From the NCBI GenBank assembly GCA_028583685.1, contig JAMXIF010000045.1, positions 6,389,822-6,453,821 on the forward strand: a stretch of 64,000 nt of DNA, written 5' to 3'. A model generated the notes under the pieces. The model ran no database searches. It was not told the DNA's origin and was given only the letters and a program-made list of their open reading frames with translations. This DNA is from Petaurus breviceps papuanus (taxonomy: Eukaryota; Chordata; Mammalia; Diprotodontia; Petauridae). Below, piece by piece: positions 10,500 to 22,521 of this stretch (the first letter of the stretch is position 1; the number at the start of each line of letters is the position of its first letter). A program made the position numbers and the translations under genes.

Positions 10500-13364
10500 T
10501 TTTTTATTTATTTTTTGCCCTACCCACCGTCCCAAAATAGCAGTCCCACAGGATATCCCTTCCTCCAATCTGCTCTCACCCATTTTTTCTTCCATACCCC
10601 TTTCAACTTTTCCATTGGATCTCTATGCCCCAGTGCCTGTATATCTTATTTCCCAATTACATGTAAAATAGCATTAATAATAGTATATATATATATATAT
10701 ATATATATTTGAGTATTTGATTTTAAAACTTTGAATTATAGATTCATTCCCTTCCTCTCTTGTCACCCACCCTTACTGGGAAGATAAGCAATTCAGTATA
10801 GGTTGTACATGTGTGATTAATGCAAAACACTAAGATAGTAGATATATTGTAAAAGACTGACTGTATTTCCCTCCCTCCTATCCCACATCCCACTTGTTCT
10901 ATTCTCTACTTTGATGCCCATCCCTTTTCAAAAGTGGGTGCTTCCAATTTCCCCCCCCAGCCTGCCCTCCCTTCTATCATCCCCCCTCTCATCCCTTTCC
11001 CCCCCTCTACTCTCCTGGAGGGTGAGATACCCTATTTAGTGTGTATTTCATTCCCTCCTCAACCCAAATTCGATGGGAATAAGGTTGACCCCTTCCCTTT
11101 TGCCTTCCTATTCTTCCCCTCCATTGTAACCATTTTCCCTTGCCTCTTCTATATGAGATAGTTTACCTCATTCTGTCTCTCCCCATCTCCTCTCATTATA
11201 TTCCTCTCTCACCTCTTAATTTCACCTTTTAAGTACCATCCCTTCCTGTTAAATTGGTCCTGTGCCCTCTATCTATGTATACCTGTAAACATATATACAC
11301 ACATTCACATATGTATTCATATGCCCATATACCCTCATATATAGACACACACACACATATTCCCTTCAACTACTGAGAAAAGTTTCATAAGTTACAATTA
11401 TCATTTTTCCATGTAGTAATGTTAATACTTCAACTTTGATAAGTTCCTTATGATTTCTTTTCCCTGTTTACCTTCTCAAGCTTCTCTTGCTTCTTGTATC
11501 TGAATGTCAAATTTTCTATTCAACTCTGGTTTTTTTTCAGCAAGAATGCTTGAAAGTCCTCTATTCCACTGAATGACCATATTTTCCCCTGAAACATGAT
11601 ACTCAGTTTTGCTGGGTAGGTGACTCTTGGTTTTAATTCTAGCTCCTTTGACCTCCAGAATATCATATTCCAAGCCCTTCAATCCCTCAGTGTTGCTAGA
11701 TCCTGGGTTATCCTGATTGTGTTTCCACAATATTCAGATTGTTTCTTCCTGGCTGCTTGTAATATTCTGTCCTTAATCTGGGAATTCCAGAACCTGGCTA
11801 TAATATTCCTAGCAGTTTTCTTTTGGGGATCTTTTTCAGGATCTTTTTCACATTGCCTTCTATTCTTTCATTTGTTTAGATCTGTTTAACAGCATCTTGA
11901 TTTCTCATCAAGTCATTTGCTTCCATTGGCTCCAATCTAATTCTGAAGCAATGATTCTCCTCAGTGAGCTTTTGAGATTCTTTTTCCATCTGGCAAATGA
12001 TGGGTGGATTCTTTCACCTCTATTTTGCCCTCTGGTTCTAAAACATCAGAGTGAGAACTTCCTGGAGGATGATTTCCAGGTTCTTTTTTTGATCATGGCT
12101 TTCAGATAGTCCAATAATTTTTAAATTGTCTCTCCTGGATCTATTTTCCAGGTCAGTGGTTTCTCCCATGAGATATTTCACATTGCCTTCTATTCTTTCA
12201 TTTGTTTAGATCTGTTTAACAGCATCTTGATTTCTCATCAAGTCATTTGCTTCCATTTGCTCCAATCTAGTTCTGAAGCAATGATTCTCCTCAGTGAGCT
12301 TTTGAGATTATTTTTCCATCTGGCAAATTCGACTTTTTAAGGCATTCTTCTCCTCATTGCCTTTTTGAGCCTCTTTTGCCATTTGAGTTAGTCTATTTTT
12401 AAGGTGATATTTTCCTCAGTCAGGCTATTGACTCTCATTTCATAATTTTCTTGCATTGTTTTCATTTCTCTTCCCAATTTTTCCTCCACTTCTCTTATCT
12501 GCTTCTTAAGGTCCTCTATGGCCTGTAACCAGTTCATATTTTCCTTTGAAGCTTTTGGTGCAGGAGTTCTAACTTCACTGTCTTCCTCCTGTTCCATGCT
12601 TTGCTCCTTTTTGTCCCCAAAATAGGAATCTAATGTTGGAATCTTCTGTCTGCTTTGTTTCCTTTTCCTGATCATGTCGCCCCTCAGTCACTTGACTAGG
12701 CTTTTTGCCACAGTAGCACTCTGCAACCAGACAGGAGAGCTTTTGTCCCAAACGCTGGGGTTTTCTCAGCTGCTGGAGGTATTAGATGGGTGCCCTCTCT
12801 GAGGTCTCCTCATGGTCTGGCAGGCTGGACACACACCCCTGGACCTCCACCCTAGACTGCAATCCAGATCCAAGCAGGTTAAAGCAAGAGTGATTACCCC
12901 TCAGACTGGTGCTTGGTCCCCCTACAGTCTTCAGGCCAGGATCTGAAGCTGCCACATGGCACTGGCTGGCTGTGCCAGTGTCTCAGTGGCTTCTTGCCCG
13001 AGGGAGAAAAGCCAGGCACTCCCACTTACTGGGTCCCAAAGTCCAGACTGTACTAACCTCTCACTTTGTCCTTCGCATCTATATGTTGATAAATCTGGAA
13101 ATGGCCACAGCTGCTGCTGATCTGAAGTCCCTCCAGACGTCGGCTGGTCAGGCCCTCCCTGGGGCTAAAGCCTTGGCTTGGGGCTGGGTTAGGCTCCCAG
13201 TGTACTGGGCTGTCCTCAGCAGGAGGTTAGCTTCTCTGTGTCATTTTGTGGGTTCTGCAGCTCCAAATTTTGCTTAGAGTCCCCTTTTTACATGGATTGG
13301 GGAAGGTGAAAGCCTGAGCAGTGGGGGATCCTGCTTCTACTCCACCATCTTGACTCTGCCTACC
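10500..13364 (-). mobile_element. Complete-ended half-L1 (HAL1 type): 5' UTR, ORF1, 3' UTR, no ORF2
   Basis: Leftward element of about 2.87 kb. Its 5' end ggtaggcagagtcaagatgg (13364) leads a 5' UTR of about 690 bases. ORF1 lies at 12675-11476, followed by a 3' UTR of about 0.97 kb with a (TA)n and A-rich tail at 10500. The 16-base target duplication tgcttgataatttctt is at 10484-10499 and 13365-13380. Both natural L1 ends are present while ORF2 (about 3.8 kb in L1) is absent. That is the definition of HAL1 elements, which borrow ORF2 protein from L1. The 3' UTR matches the truncated insertion at 247-777. Confidence 0.85.
11476..12675 (-). pseudogene. HAL1 ORF1 with an internal displaced duplication
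   Basis: Starts MIRKRKQSRQKIPTLDSYFG and runs into a coiled coil (EDLKKQIREVEEKLGREM). The frame is interrupted by a stop near 12388 and others. Later parts encode the RNA-recognition region and the C-terminal end (KFDIQIQEAREA, stop at 11476-11478). ORF1p normally trimerises and coats its RNA. The coiled-coil segment 12177-12328 is repeated at about 11847-11998, exactly 330 bases away, inserted into the region that in the older copy reads straight through. Not functional as read. Confidence 0.75.
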
Positions 13365-15029
13365 TGCTTGATAATTTCTTGAAAGATGGTATCCAGGCTC
13401 GTTGTTTTATCATGGTTTTTAGGTAGTCCAATAATTTTTAAATTATCTCTCTTGGATCTATTTTCTAGGTCAGTGGTTTTTCCCATGAGATATTTCACAT
13501 TGCCTTCTATTTTTTCATTTGTTTGGATCTGTTTTAGAGTATCTTGATTTCTCATAAAGTCATTATCTTTCAGTTGCTCCAATCTAATTCTGAAGGAATT
13601 ATTCTCTTCAGTGAGTTTTTGAAATTCTTTTTTCCATCTGGCCAATTTGGCTTTTTAAGGCAATCTTCTCCTCATTGGCTTTTTGGGCCTCTTTTGCCAT
13701 TTGAATTAGTCTACTTTTTAAGATGTTATTTTCTTCAGTATTTTTTGGGTCTCCTTTAGCAGGCTGTTGAATATCTTTTCATGATTTCCTTGCATCATTC
13801 CCATTTCTCTTCCCAATTTTTCCTCCACTTCTCTTACTTGATTTTCAAAATCCTTCTAGAGCTCCTCCATGACCTGTAACCAATTCATATTTTTCTTGGG
13901 AGCTTTTGATGCAGGAGTTCTGATTTCATTGTCCTCCTCCAGTTCTATGCTTTGATGCTTTTTGTCCCCTAAAAAGAATTGTATGGTCTGATTTTGCTTC
14001 CTCTGCTTGCTCATCTTGCCAATTACTTGACTTTTGAGCTCTTTGCCATGGTAGAACTCTGCTCACAGAATAGAAAGAGCTTTGTCCCAAATCACTGGGA
14101 TTTTCACACCTCCCAGAGCTATTAGTTGGGTGCCTTCTCTACAGACACCACAAGCTCTGGCTCACTGGTCACACACCCCAGGACCACCACCCAAGAGAGT
14201 GACCCAGATCCAAGCAGGTCAAAGCAAGAGCAATTACTATCTGAATGGCCACTTGGTTCCCCTACAATGTGCAGGCCAGGAGCTCTGGAAGCAGCCACAT
14301 GGCAGCAGCTACAGCCACCAAGATTTTGCCACTTCTCACTTCGGGGGCAGGGTCCAGACCACGCTCTTCCTTCAACCTTCCAACAGAGTTCCCCACTGAC
14401 CTTTTTTTTCTCTTTGGTGTTTATGGGGTGAGAAGTCTGGAAACCACCACAGCTGGTGGTGGTTCATTCTCCTGAAGTCTGCTCCAGCCCTGCTGGTCGG
14501 GGTCACCCTGGGGCCAGAACCATGGCTCACAGGGAACTCTGCTTGGCTCCCAGCACACCGTGATAGATCCTTCCTGTCAGCCTGCCAAGCTGCCTTCAGC
14601 GGGAGATTTGTTTCTCTCTGTCTTTTTGTAGGTTCTGTAGCTCTAAAATTTGTTTAGAGTCAGGTTTTTTACAGGTATTGGAAGTGGTTGGAGCTGGAGC
14701 CCAAGCCAAGTTTGTGCTTTTACTCCATCTTCTTGGCTCTGCCCTGAAAAGTAATTTGGAATCAAGCTCAGAAAGTGATCAAATTGGGCAAACCCTTTGA
14801 TCCAGCTAAGGCATTGCTAGGCCCATACCCATGAGAACAATGGAAAAAGAAAAAGACCCTATGTATAAAAATATTTATAGCAGTTCTTTTTGTAATAGCA
14901 AAGAACTAAAAAATGAAGGAGGTATCTACCAATTGGGGAACAGTGGAACAAATTATGATATTTTAATGTAATCAGGGGTGTGCTAGTACATGCTCGACAA
15001 TTGGCTCTTTAGGAAAAAAAATAAAGCTG

Positions 15030-15345
15030 AGCATGACACACTTTTAAGTTTAATCTGTATTACTAACATTTATCACTAAGGCTCTAGAGGACCAATGAGG
15101 AGGAAAGGTAGCCACCCTCTGATGGAGATGTGATGGACTAAAGATGCAAAATAAGATGTACGTTTTTAGACACTGCGATTGTTTTGCTTGTCTGTGAATA
15201 TTTGTTGGAATCCCATTCCCTGCCCCTCCACCCCTACCTGCATCTGCCCTAGTCCTGCCTTCTTGACAGCCCCCAATGGGACTGTATGTGGTGGGAAGGG
15301 AAAACAAATACTTGTAATTAAAAAATATTAAGAAGGTTGGATGAG
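15030..15345 (+). repeat. LINE 3'-end fragment
   Basis: Contains gatgtgatggactaaagatg, gcttgtctgtgaatatttgt and a terminal A/T-rich run after gtaattaaaaaatatta. The form is frequent in marsupial LINE 3' ends. The family was not fixed. Confidence 0.45.
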
Positions 15346-16313
<968 letters not shown>

Positions 16314-16329
16314 TTACTCTGTTGAGCTC

Positions 16330-16560
16330 TAATAATTAGCACCCTATCTCAGGTTTCGATGATACTTTACAAAGCCTATCTCACTGATGACCCAACACAA
16401 GGTAGTAGAAGTCATTATCATGAGGACACTAAGGCTGGTGAAGTTAAGTGGCCTGTGCAAGGTCACCGAGCTAAGAAGGCCCAGAACCAGGACTGCAATC
16501 CTGATTTTTGGAGTCTCAGTCCAGTGTTCTTCCTAATGACTTCATTGCCTGGTTCTGCTA
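16330..16560 (+). repeat. MIR SINE
   Basis: Diverged MIR with atcatgaggacactaaggct, gaagttaagtggcctgtgca, aggtcaccgagctaag and a tail of cysteine-poor MIR 3' sequence. Confidence 0.55.
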
Positions 16561-16599
16561 CCACAGTCCTTCTAAGAGGCCTCCTGGAAATCTGAGGCA

Positions 16600-17660
16600 G
16601 GTCCCTGAGACAGCTTCAATTTCCTTTTCTCTAATATTCCCAGAATAAAAGAAACAACATTTTTCATTATCTAAAGTCTCATGTTTCTTTCTGTATGTTT
16701 ACATCAATCATTAATATCAACTGTTAGCAATAAGGCCTTTTATTCCCCTCTAAACACCCATAAGATCCCAGCCTTTCTATTTGTCCCAGTGAGTAAAGGG
16801 CTAGAGAAGCCCACGAGATCAAAAAGCTTTGCTGATGCCAGAATTAAAAGGAATGTGTGTATGCCAAGGCATCTACTTATATAATTAAGAGAGAGGTGTT
16901 ACTTCAAAACTATAGGACACCTATACAGAAGATAGTCTCAGAGAGAAGACAAGTTGGGATTCTCTTTCCATTACTAAACAGGGAGTGAACTTTTGGACAA
17001 AGATGCATTGTTGGCCACATAAGAGGAGACAAAAACTCTTTAATAAAATTGCCAAACCTTGGGTAGTACAGGCACTGGTCCATTTTTTTTAATTAATTCA
17101 TCCTCAAAAGTGGATTATTTTTTAATTTTCTTTCCATTTTATGTTCTCTACTCAGGCTCTGCTCAATCTAATTACTTTTTCTTTTTTTATATAGACAAAT
17201 CTATTTTCACCAACAGAAAAAACATGGTCCTTAAAATTTAACTTAAAAAATGTATAAAAATGTTCTAGGAAAGACAGTTGGAAGAATATACTTCAGTGGT
17301 AGTGAAGAGAAAGAAAATGGGAAAGATGAATCAGGAGACAGATTTAAAGGACAGGTAGTGCTATTGCTTTCCCTGATTTGTTTTAGTATCAATTGTAATA
17401 AATTGCATAGTTCGTTATGCAGAGTTTTGTGCAATATTTTACCATACCCCTTTTTCTTCTTTTTTTTTTTTTACATTGCAGGACATTTCGTTGCATTTAA
17501 ATTAATTTAGAAATTAAAGGAGTTTCCGCTTCCCCTAAGAATATAATTCAGGAATTCTCCAGAAACAAGAATCATATGCAAGTATGTATACTACAATTTG
17601 GGGTTTGAATGATACTTTTTTATTGTTATATACCAGCTTTTTATTATTTAAATTGTGGTA
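16600..17660. other. No clear feature; one weak open segment
   Basis: No gene is supported. 17267-17357 on the plus strand reads a charged segment (GRIYFSGSEEKENGKDESGD), but its putative acceptor has no pyrimidine tract. Confidence 0.3.
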
Positions 17661-17664
17661 TTTT

Positions 17665-17820
17665 AGGGGCGGCTAGGTGGCGCAGTGAATAGAGCACCGG
17701 CTCTGGAGTCAGGAGGACCTGAGTTCAAATTTGGCCTCGGACACTTGACACACTTACTAGCTGTGTGACTTTGGGCAAGTCACTTAACCCCAATTGCCCT
17801 CAAAAAATAAATAAATAAAT
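17665..17820 (+). mobile_element. WSINE1-like SINE, subtype I
   Basis: ggggcggctaggtggcgcag head, gagttcaaatttggcctc B box, gggcaagtcacttaacccca and an A-rich tail. The 15-base target duplication aaattgtggtatttt is at 17650-17664 and 17821-17835. Confidence 0.92.
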
Positions 17821-17835
17821 AAATTGTGGTATTTT

Positions 17836-18045
17836 GGGAGGAGCTGTGGTTAGAAAACTAGCCTCTAAATCATTGTGTGTCCTGGGGTAATTTACTCTGC
17901 CACAAATATTTATTAATGTGCCATATACATCAGTCCCTTAATCTTCCTGGGCCCCAGTTTCCTTATCTTTAAAAGAAGGAGAATTGACTAAATGACCTTA
18001 TAAGAGTCCCTGCCAGCTATAATATTCCATGAGTCTCAGTTCTTC
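17836..18045 (+). repeat. MIR SINE
   Basis: MIR body: ggagctgtggttagaaaact, tcctggggtaatttactctg, a segment gccccagtttccttatcttt and the tail gagaattgactaaatgacct. Confidence 0.6.
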
Positions 18046-18479
18046 TTACTTTCTTGGAGATACATGGATGTGGGTCCTCCTTTCAGTGGCACAAATCACA
18101 ATCCATCCATGACTTCTGACTCTGTGACTTTGTTCCATATCCTTCCATAAATCATCCACAGGTGATCTCCTTCTAGTTCCTATAGAATTTTTCACATTGC
18201 AAGTATATCAATGTAGTGCATGTTATTTTTCCCTGACCTTCCCCACATCACCAGATCACCTTTTTTTCCATTCATACATATCTGATGACATTCTTTATGC
18301 TACTTTTCCAATGTAATTATTCATTAAAAATGTTTTTATCATTTACAAACTCATCATATACTTCTCCATTGTTCTTTGGGTGGTACCTCAGCTTTAATTC
18401 TTTGAAGGATGTGGTATTTTGTGACTGTCAGTCATAAAATATCCCTGAGAGAATATTATTGTTAAAAAATGGGCCTTTT

Positions 18480-18636
18480 GGGGCGGCCAGGTAGCACAGC
18501 AAGTAAGAGCACCGGCTCCAGTGTTGAGAAGACCTGGAGATCGAATCCCGGGCCCAGACACTTAGCACCCACCCAGAAACACCTGGCCGTGTAACCTTGA
18601 GCAAGTTGCTTAACCCCGATTGCTTAATAAAAAAAA
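18480..18636 (+). mobile_element. WSINE1-like SINE, subtype II
   Basis: ggggcggccaggtagcacag head, gagatcgaatcccgggcc B box, gagcaagttgcttaaccccg and an A tail. Target duplication aaaaaatgggcctttt at 18464-18479 and 18637-18652, 16 bases and exact, so it is young. Confidence 0.92.
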
Positions 18637-18779
18637 AAAAAATGGGCCTTTTTCTCAGGGAGAAGTATAAAGTCATTAAAAGTGATATGCATTTTCTCAA
18701 AGGCTATGGAAACCACTGTTTCCTTCTTGTTCAGTTGTGGGGCTAATTCAGAGGCCATCCATCCAAATACATATCATAA

Positions 18780-20170
18780 TACAAATAATAGACACTTTTC
18801 ATTCACTTAGTTTTTTTTTTCTATTTGGATAGGCTGAACTGTTTTGAATTATTATCAATCTCATTTAGGAGGTTTTGTAATGTTCTGGGATCTGAGGCAG
18901 TCGACTCAGTCATCTGCAAACAGGAGCTTCTGGAATACCTCACCATATCATAGGGATTACTTCTTTCATTTATACTCTATACTGGATATTCTCCATGACA
19001 GTAGCTATGAACTCCCTCTGTTTTATGACTGGCTTGATATGAGCAGTTAGAAGATTGTGCAACAAAATTATTTCTGCTGTATTTTTCAAGGCATATTTTA
19101 TGATTTTAACATATGCATGAAAGATATTTTATTTTAAGCAGCATATTCCTCTATGAAATCAAATACTTAAAAATACATATACAAATATGCAAAAATACAC
19201 ATTTGATTCTGTAAAAGTTTGTCCAAATCTTCCCACATTCCATTGACTTCCTCGGTGGATAATACTATTAAATTATCTTTGTGGTACCCCCACTGAGTTA
19301 CTCCCCACCATCTGTACTCACATTAGCATCTTAGGTACCCCAGAGGGAAGCTACTACTTCACAGTTCTGGGATCAGCCTGTGAGGTTCCTCTTCTAAGAT
19401 TGTAAAGCTCGTAAATGCCTGTGAGCATACTTCTCATTGGCAAACATCCAGTAGACATTATAAGATGGATCAGCAAAAACATTATGTAGAAAACATTCCC
19501 TGTCTAAAACTAGGGAATGTTCTCCCACAAACAAATACAGCTCATACTTAGATCAGTAGGAGTGAGGCACAGATTAATGATACATTTCTGGCAAAGGCAA
19601 GTCACCACTAATATTTCAGTGCTCTGTGCAAATTCTGCCAGGCTCACTGCTTGTTCCACATTTCTATTCTCTAGCACCTCCAGGCTCTGTTAAACTACTC
19701 CTTTGGGATACTGCTGAACTCTTTGATAAAGAGTAGGGATCTTTGCCCTAGGAATGATAGAAATGTCCTTAATTCTTCTACAGCCTTGAGCTCTGAGTCT
19801 TATTACCCTTTAAACAGTAAGTAGAAAAGAAGACCTTGAAAATTTCCTTGAAAAACACTTTGTAGTCTGCGGCTGAAAGCCCTCACCCTAATTTATGGTA
19901 ACTATCTAGGACAGTTCCCAAATCTTCATCTCTGTAGACTAGTTTATAACCAGACAATGGCCATTCACCAGAAAGTCACTAAAAATTCTGAGGTTCAAGG
20001 TTCGTCAGATTTTTAAATTCTTAAGCCTCTTCTCATTTTACAGATACATTCTGTGCTCTGGGGACAAGTCCACTGGGGGTTTGCCTGGTTTCCTGGTCTT
20101 TCCATATGTCAATAAGCTATATTCAAAGCCTCAAATGCCACACTAGGTACAAATGAGTATAATTCTTTAA
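18780..20170. other. Unexplained DNA; possible decayed coding remnant on the minus strand
   Basis: 19200-20170 read on the minus strand has protein-like runs (YRDEDLGTVLDSYHKLG; HNVFADPSYNVYWMFANEKY) separated by stops and frame changes. It could be a decayed processed copy of a gene or part of an old repeat. I do not recognise the family. 18790-19130 looks like a diverged repeat without visible ends. Confidence 0.3.
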
Positions 20171-20369
20171 GAACTTCAAAATGAACTACTTGAACATGAG
20201 AGCAACTCACCTTCACATTTCATTTTCTCAGTTATTTGCCTTTTTTAATTTTTAAAATTTATCTAATCCAGAAAAAAGCATATCTTTACACATTCATATG
20301 CCATACTTTTTATTTTTCATATTTTCTTCTTAAGAAAATAGAAAGCACTTAAAATCGATTTACCATTTT

Positions 20370-20810
20370 TTTTCAGTCATTCCCTAATTGATGGGAACCT
20401 ATGTTGATTCCATTTTTTTTTGACAAACACAAAGAATTCTGTAATGGATATTTAGGTATGTGTTGTTTTACATTTGAGTTATGTGTCTAGTTTTAGAATT
20501 TCTGGCTTAAAGATATTGACATTTTAGTCAGTTTTCTTGGATAATTCCAAATTGAAATCCAGAATTATTGTGCTACTCCATAGCTTTAAACAGTGTGTCA
20601 GTGTTTTTGGCTTCCAAAACACCCTCTAATGCTTACGGTTCCCATCTTTGCCAATTTGGATGGAGAGAAACAAAACCTCAAAGTTGTTTCAATTTAAATT
20701 TCTCTGTCAGTGATTTTAAGCATGTTTTGTGTCAATTCCCATATATTTTGTATAGCAGAATTGATATTTTGTTCCACCCTGCAAGTTTTGTCTAGTTTTG
20801 TATTCGGTTT
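20370..20810 (-). repeat. Diverged L1 3'-region fragment
   Basis: Reverse orientation of the L1 segment seen better at 28596-29289 (tccctaattgatgggaacct). Heavily diverged; boundaries approximate. Confidence 0.4.
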
Positions 20811-21196
20811 TTTTTTTTTTTGGTAATATAAGATATTTAGATTTTATGTATGTATAGTTAGTTATCTGTTTAATTTTTTATGAGTTTACATGTATCGCTG
20901 ATAATTAAGAATAATCCTAACTTTAATTATGAGAGATCTCCATTTTCTTGATAGCCATTTCTTCTTGATGCAGCACACTGGGGACTGTGATGTTAGAATA
21001 CAAATATGGTGGCTCAGTTGACTTTGAGAGAGTCATTTGTTATAGAAAATTTGACAGATATTTTTCTATGTTTGCTGTTTCCTACTCTAAATGATGATCT
21101 GCTTTAATCAAGCTTTCTGTAAGTTGGTTTTCTCTTTATTATTTCTTGCTATTTTAGGAGATGCCATCGAGTTTCACTATCTTCCTCCACAAGATC

Positions 21197-21650
21197 TTTT
21201 TTTGTTTTATAATTTAAATTTTTTTATTTATTTTAATTTTAAAATTTTTAAATTTAAATATAAAATGAGAAAAAACATTGCTATACACATAGTAGACCAT
21301 AAAAGAGAATTCAGTATAAAATAATACATTTTCATTTCAGGAAAACCCATATAATAGATACTATACATTGTTTTCAAAAGTGCCCAACTTTACTTCCTTG
21401 TTGGTTTTCTTTCATTCTCTGCTGTGCACTTTCTATTTTATTTTTTCCCCTCCTTTACTTCCCTTACTACCCTAAAGAAGGCTACAAGTAAGTGTGTCTA
21501 TGTTTACATATACATAGATATTCATAAACATACATATATACACATATGCACTCATACACATATATGTAAGGCTGTACTATGCTTATTTCCTCCCATCATC
21601 CATTTACCTGAAGGTCAATAGCATCTTCCTTCATGAAACCAGATTGAGCT
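21197..21650 (-). repeat. L1 3'-end fragment
   Basis: A T-rich start (reversed tail), then sequence shared with 58262-58780 (taaatataaaatgagaaaaa ... cattgttttcaaaa). Both are antisense copies of the same L1 3' region. Confidence 0.6.
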
Positions 21651-22360
21651 CTGACCTTGCGGCATTTGAAAAGGTTTTGGTAATAAACCCATAATCTCCA
21701 TTCACGTTTGCCTGATTTGAAGGGAGGTGAGATTAGGATAGAAGGCATTCCATTTGCCTTTAATCCATATTTTTTTTCAAATTATCTTTCATTATTTCAG
21801 GGATTAAATGTGATGTTTCTGCTCTTATATGCTTTTTAGTTAATTTAATTCTCATAAAAGTAACACTAGAGATTGCATACATGATTGGTTTTAATTCTTT
21901 AAAATAGATTATAATATAGTATAATCAAAATGCAATTAAGAACTGACTTTGTTGTGTAATAAAAAAAACTGATTTTATTTTAGGATGCATCATATGTACA
22001 TGTATATATAGTCACATACATTGGCTTTGTATATACATCATAGGCTATATATACACATACATATATACATATGTGTATTTTATAAGTATATTACACCAAT
22101 CTCATTTTCCTAATGTCTCTTGGTGATTTTTAATAACTTTTCTCTAACTTTTTGACTGATTATGGTCATTTTTAGTCTATTATTGGTAATACTTAGCCTA
22201 AATTGAATTCAAGAATTTGAGTAATCAATCACAATGACAGAAATACATTTCTCAGACAAACCAGTCTTGCTGATAATTTCTCTGGGTTAAAGGAATTTTG
22301 GAAAATATTTTTGTCAAATACCTCTGTCACTGAAGTAATGTGTTTCGTGACATTTATTTA
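21651..22360. other. AT-rich DNA with short TA/CA tracts
   Basis: Microsatellite-like TA/CA at 22005-22080. No other feature seen. Confidence 0.5.
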
Positions 22361-22361
22361 T

Positions 22362-22521
22362 TTATTTATTCATTTTGATGGGAGGAAGTCAAGGCAATTG
22401 GGGTTAAGTGACTCAAGGTCACACAGCTAGTAAGTGCATCATGTCTGAGGCCGGATTTGAACGCAGGTCCTCCTGATTCCAGGGCCGGTGCTCAAATCAC
22501 TGCACCATCCAGCTGCCCCTA
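22362..22521 (-). mobile_element. WSINE1-like SINE, subtype I
   Basis: Reverse orientation: ggcaattggggttaagtgac ... aggtcacacagctagtaag ... gcaccatccagctgcccc. The short repeat tgacatttat occurs at 22349-22358 and 22522-22531. Confidence 0.85.

Larger units (their letters stand above)
10131..14744 (-). mobile_element. ORF1-bearing L1 (half-L1-like), 3'-truncated, split by a younger half-L1
   Basis: The element reads leftward. Its 5' end gggcagagccaagaagatgg is at 14744, followed by a 5' UTR of about 700 bases. ORF1 starts at 14014 (MSKQRKQNQTIQFFLGDKKH), with coiled-coil sequence and, after 13645, the RNA-binding region TTDLENRSKRDNLKIIGLPK. The remaining ORF1 3' part is at 10131-10483. ORF1 carries stops and frameshifts. 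The element stops at 10131 without 3' UTR or poly(A), yet the 16-base repeat tgaaaagtaatttgga stands exactly at both edges (10115-10130 and 14745-14760). Without its insertion it is about 1.73 kb. No ORF2 sequence is present. Confidence 0.85.
9935..14985 (+). mobile_element. Old L1 3'-region fragment that hosts two nested insertions
   Basis: 9935-10130 and 14761-14985 join into one L1 segment (gccatatgaaaaaaatgttc ... agagaaattaaaattaagca ... aaaatatttatagcagttct). The split falls inside the usual segment 'gaaaagcaatttggaactat' of this family. Everything between is the minus-strand element at 10131-14744 and its own insertion. Confidence 0.8.

Noticed and set aside
12909-13277. 122-residue plus-strand open frame
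   Set aside because: It is antisense to the GC-rich 5' UTR of the half-L1.
14082-14475. Three overlapping plus-strand open frames near 100 residues
   Set aside because: Antisense to the 5' UTR of the second L1; open by composition.
17250-17510. Possible exon with a charged segment (GRIYFSGSEEKENGKDESGD)
   Set aside because: No pyrimidine tract before the putative acceptor and a weak donor. Kept only as a note because the composition is protein-like.
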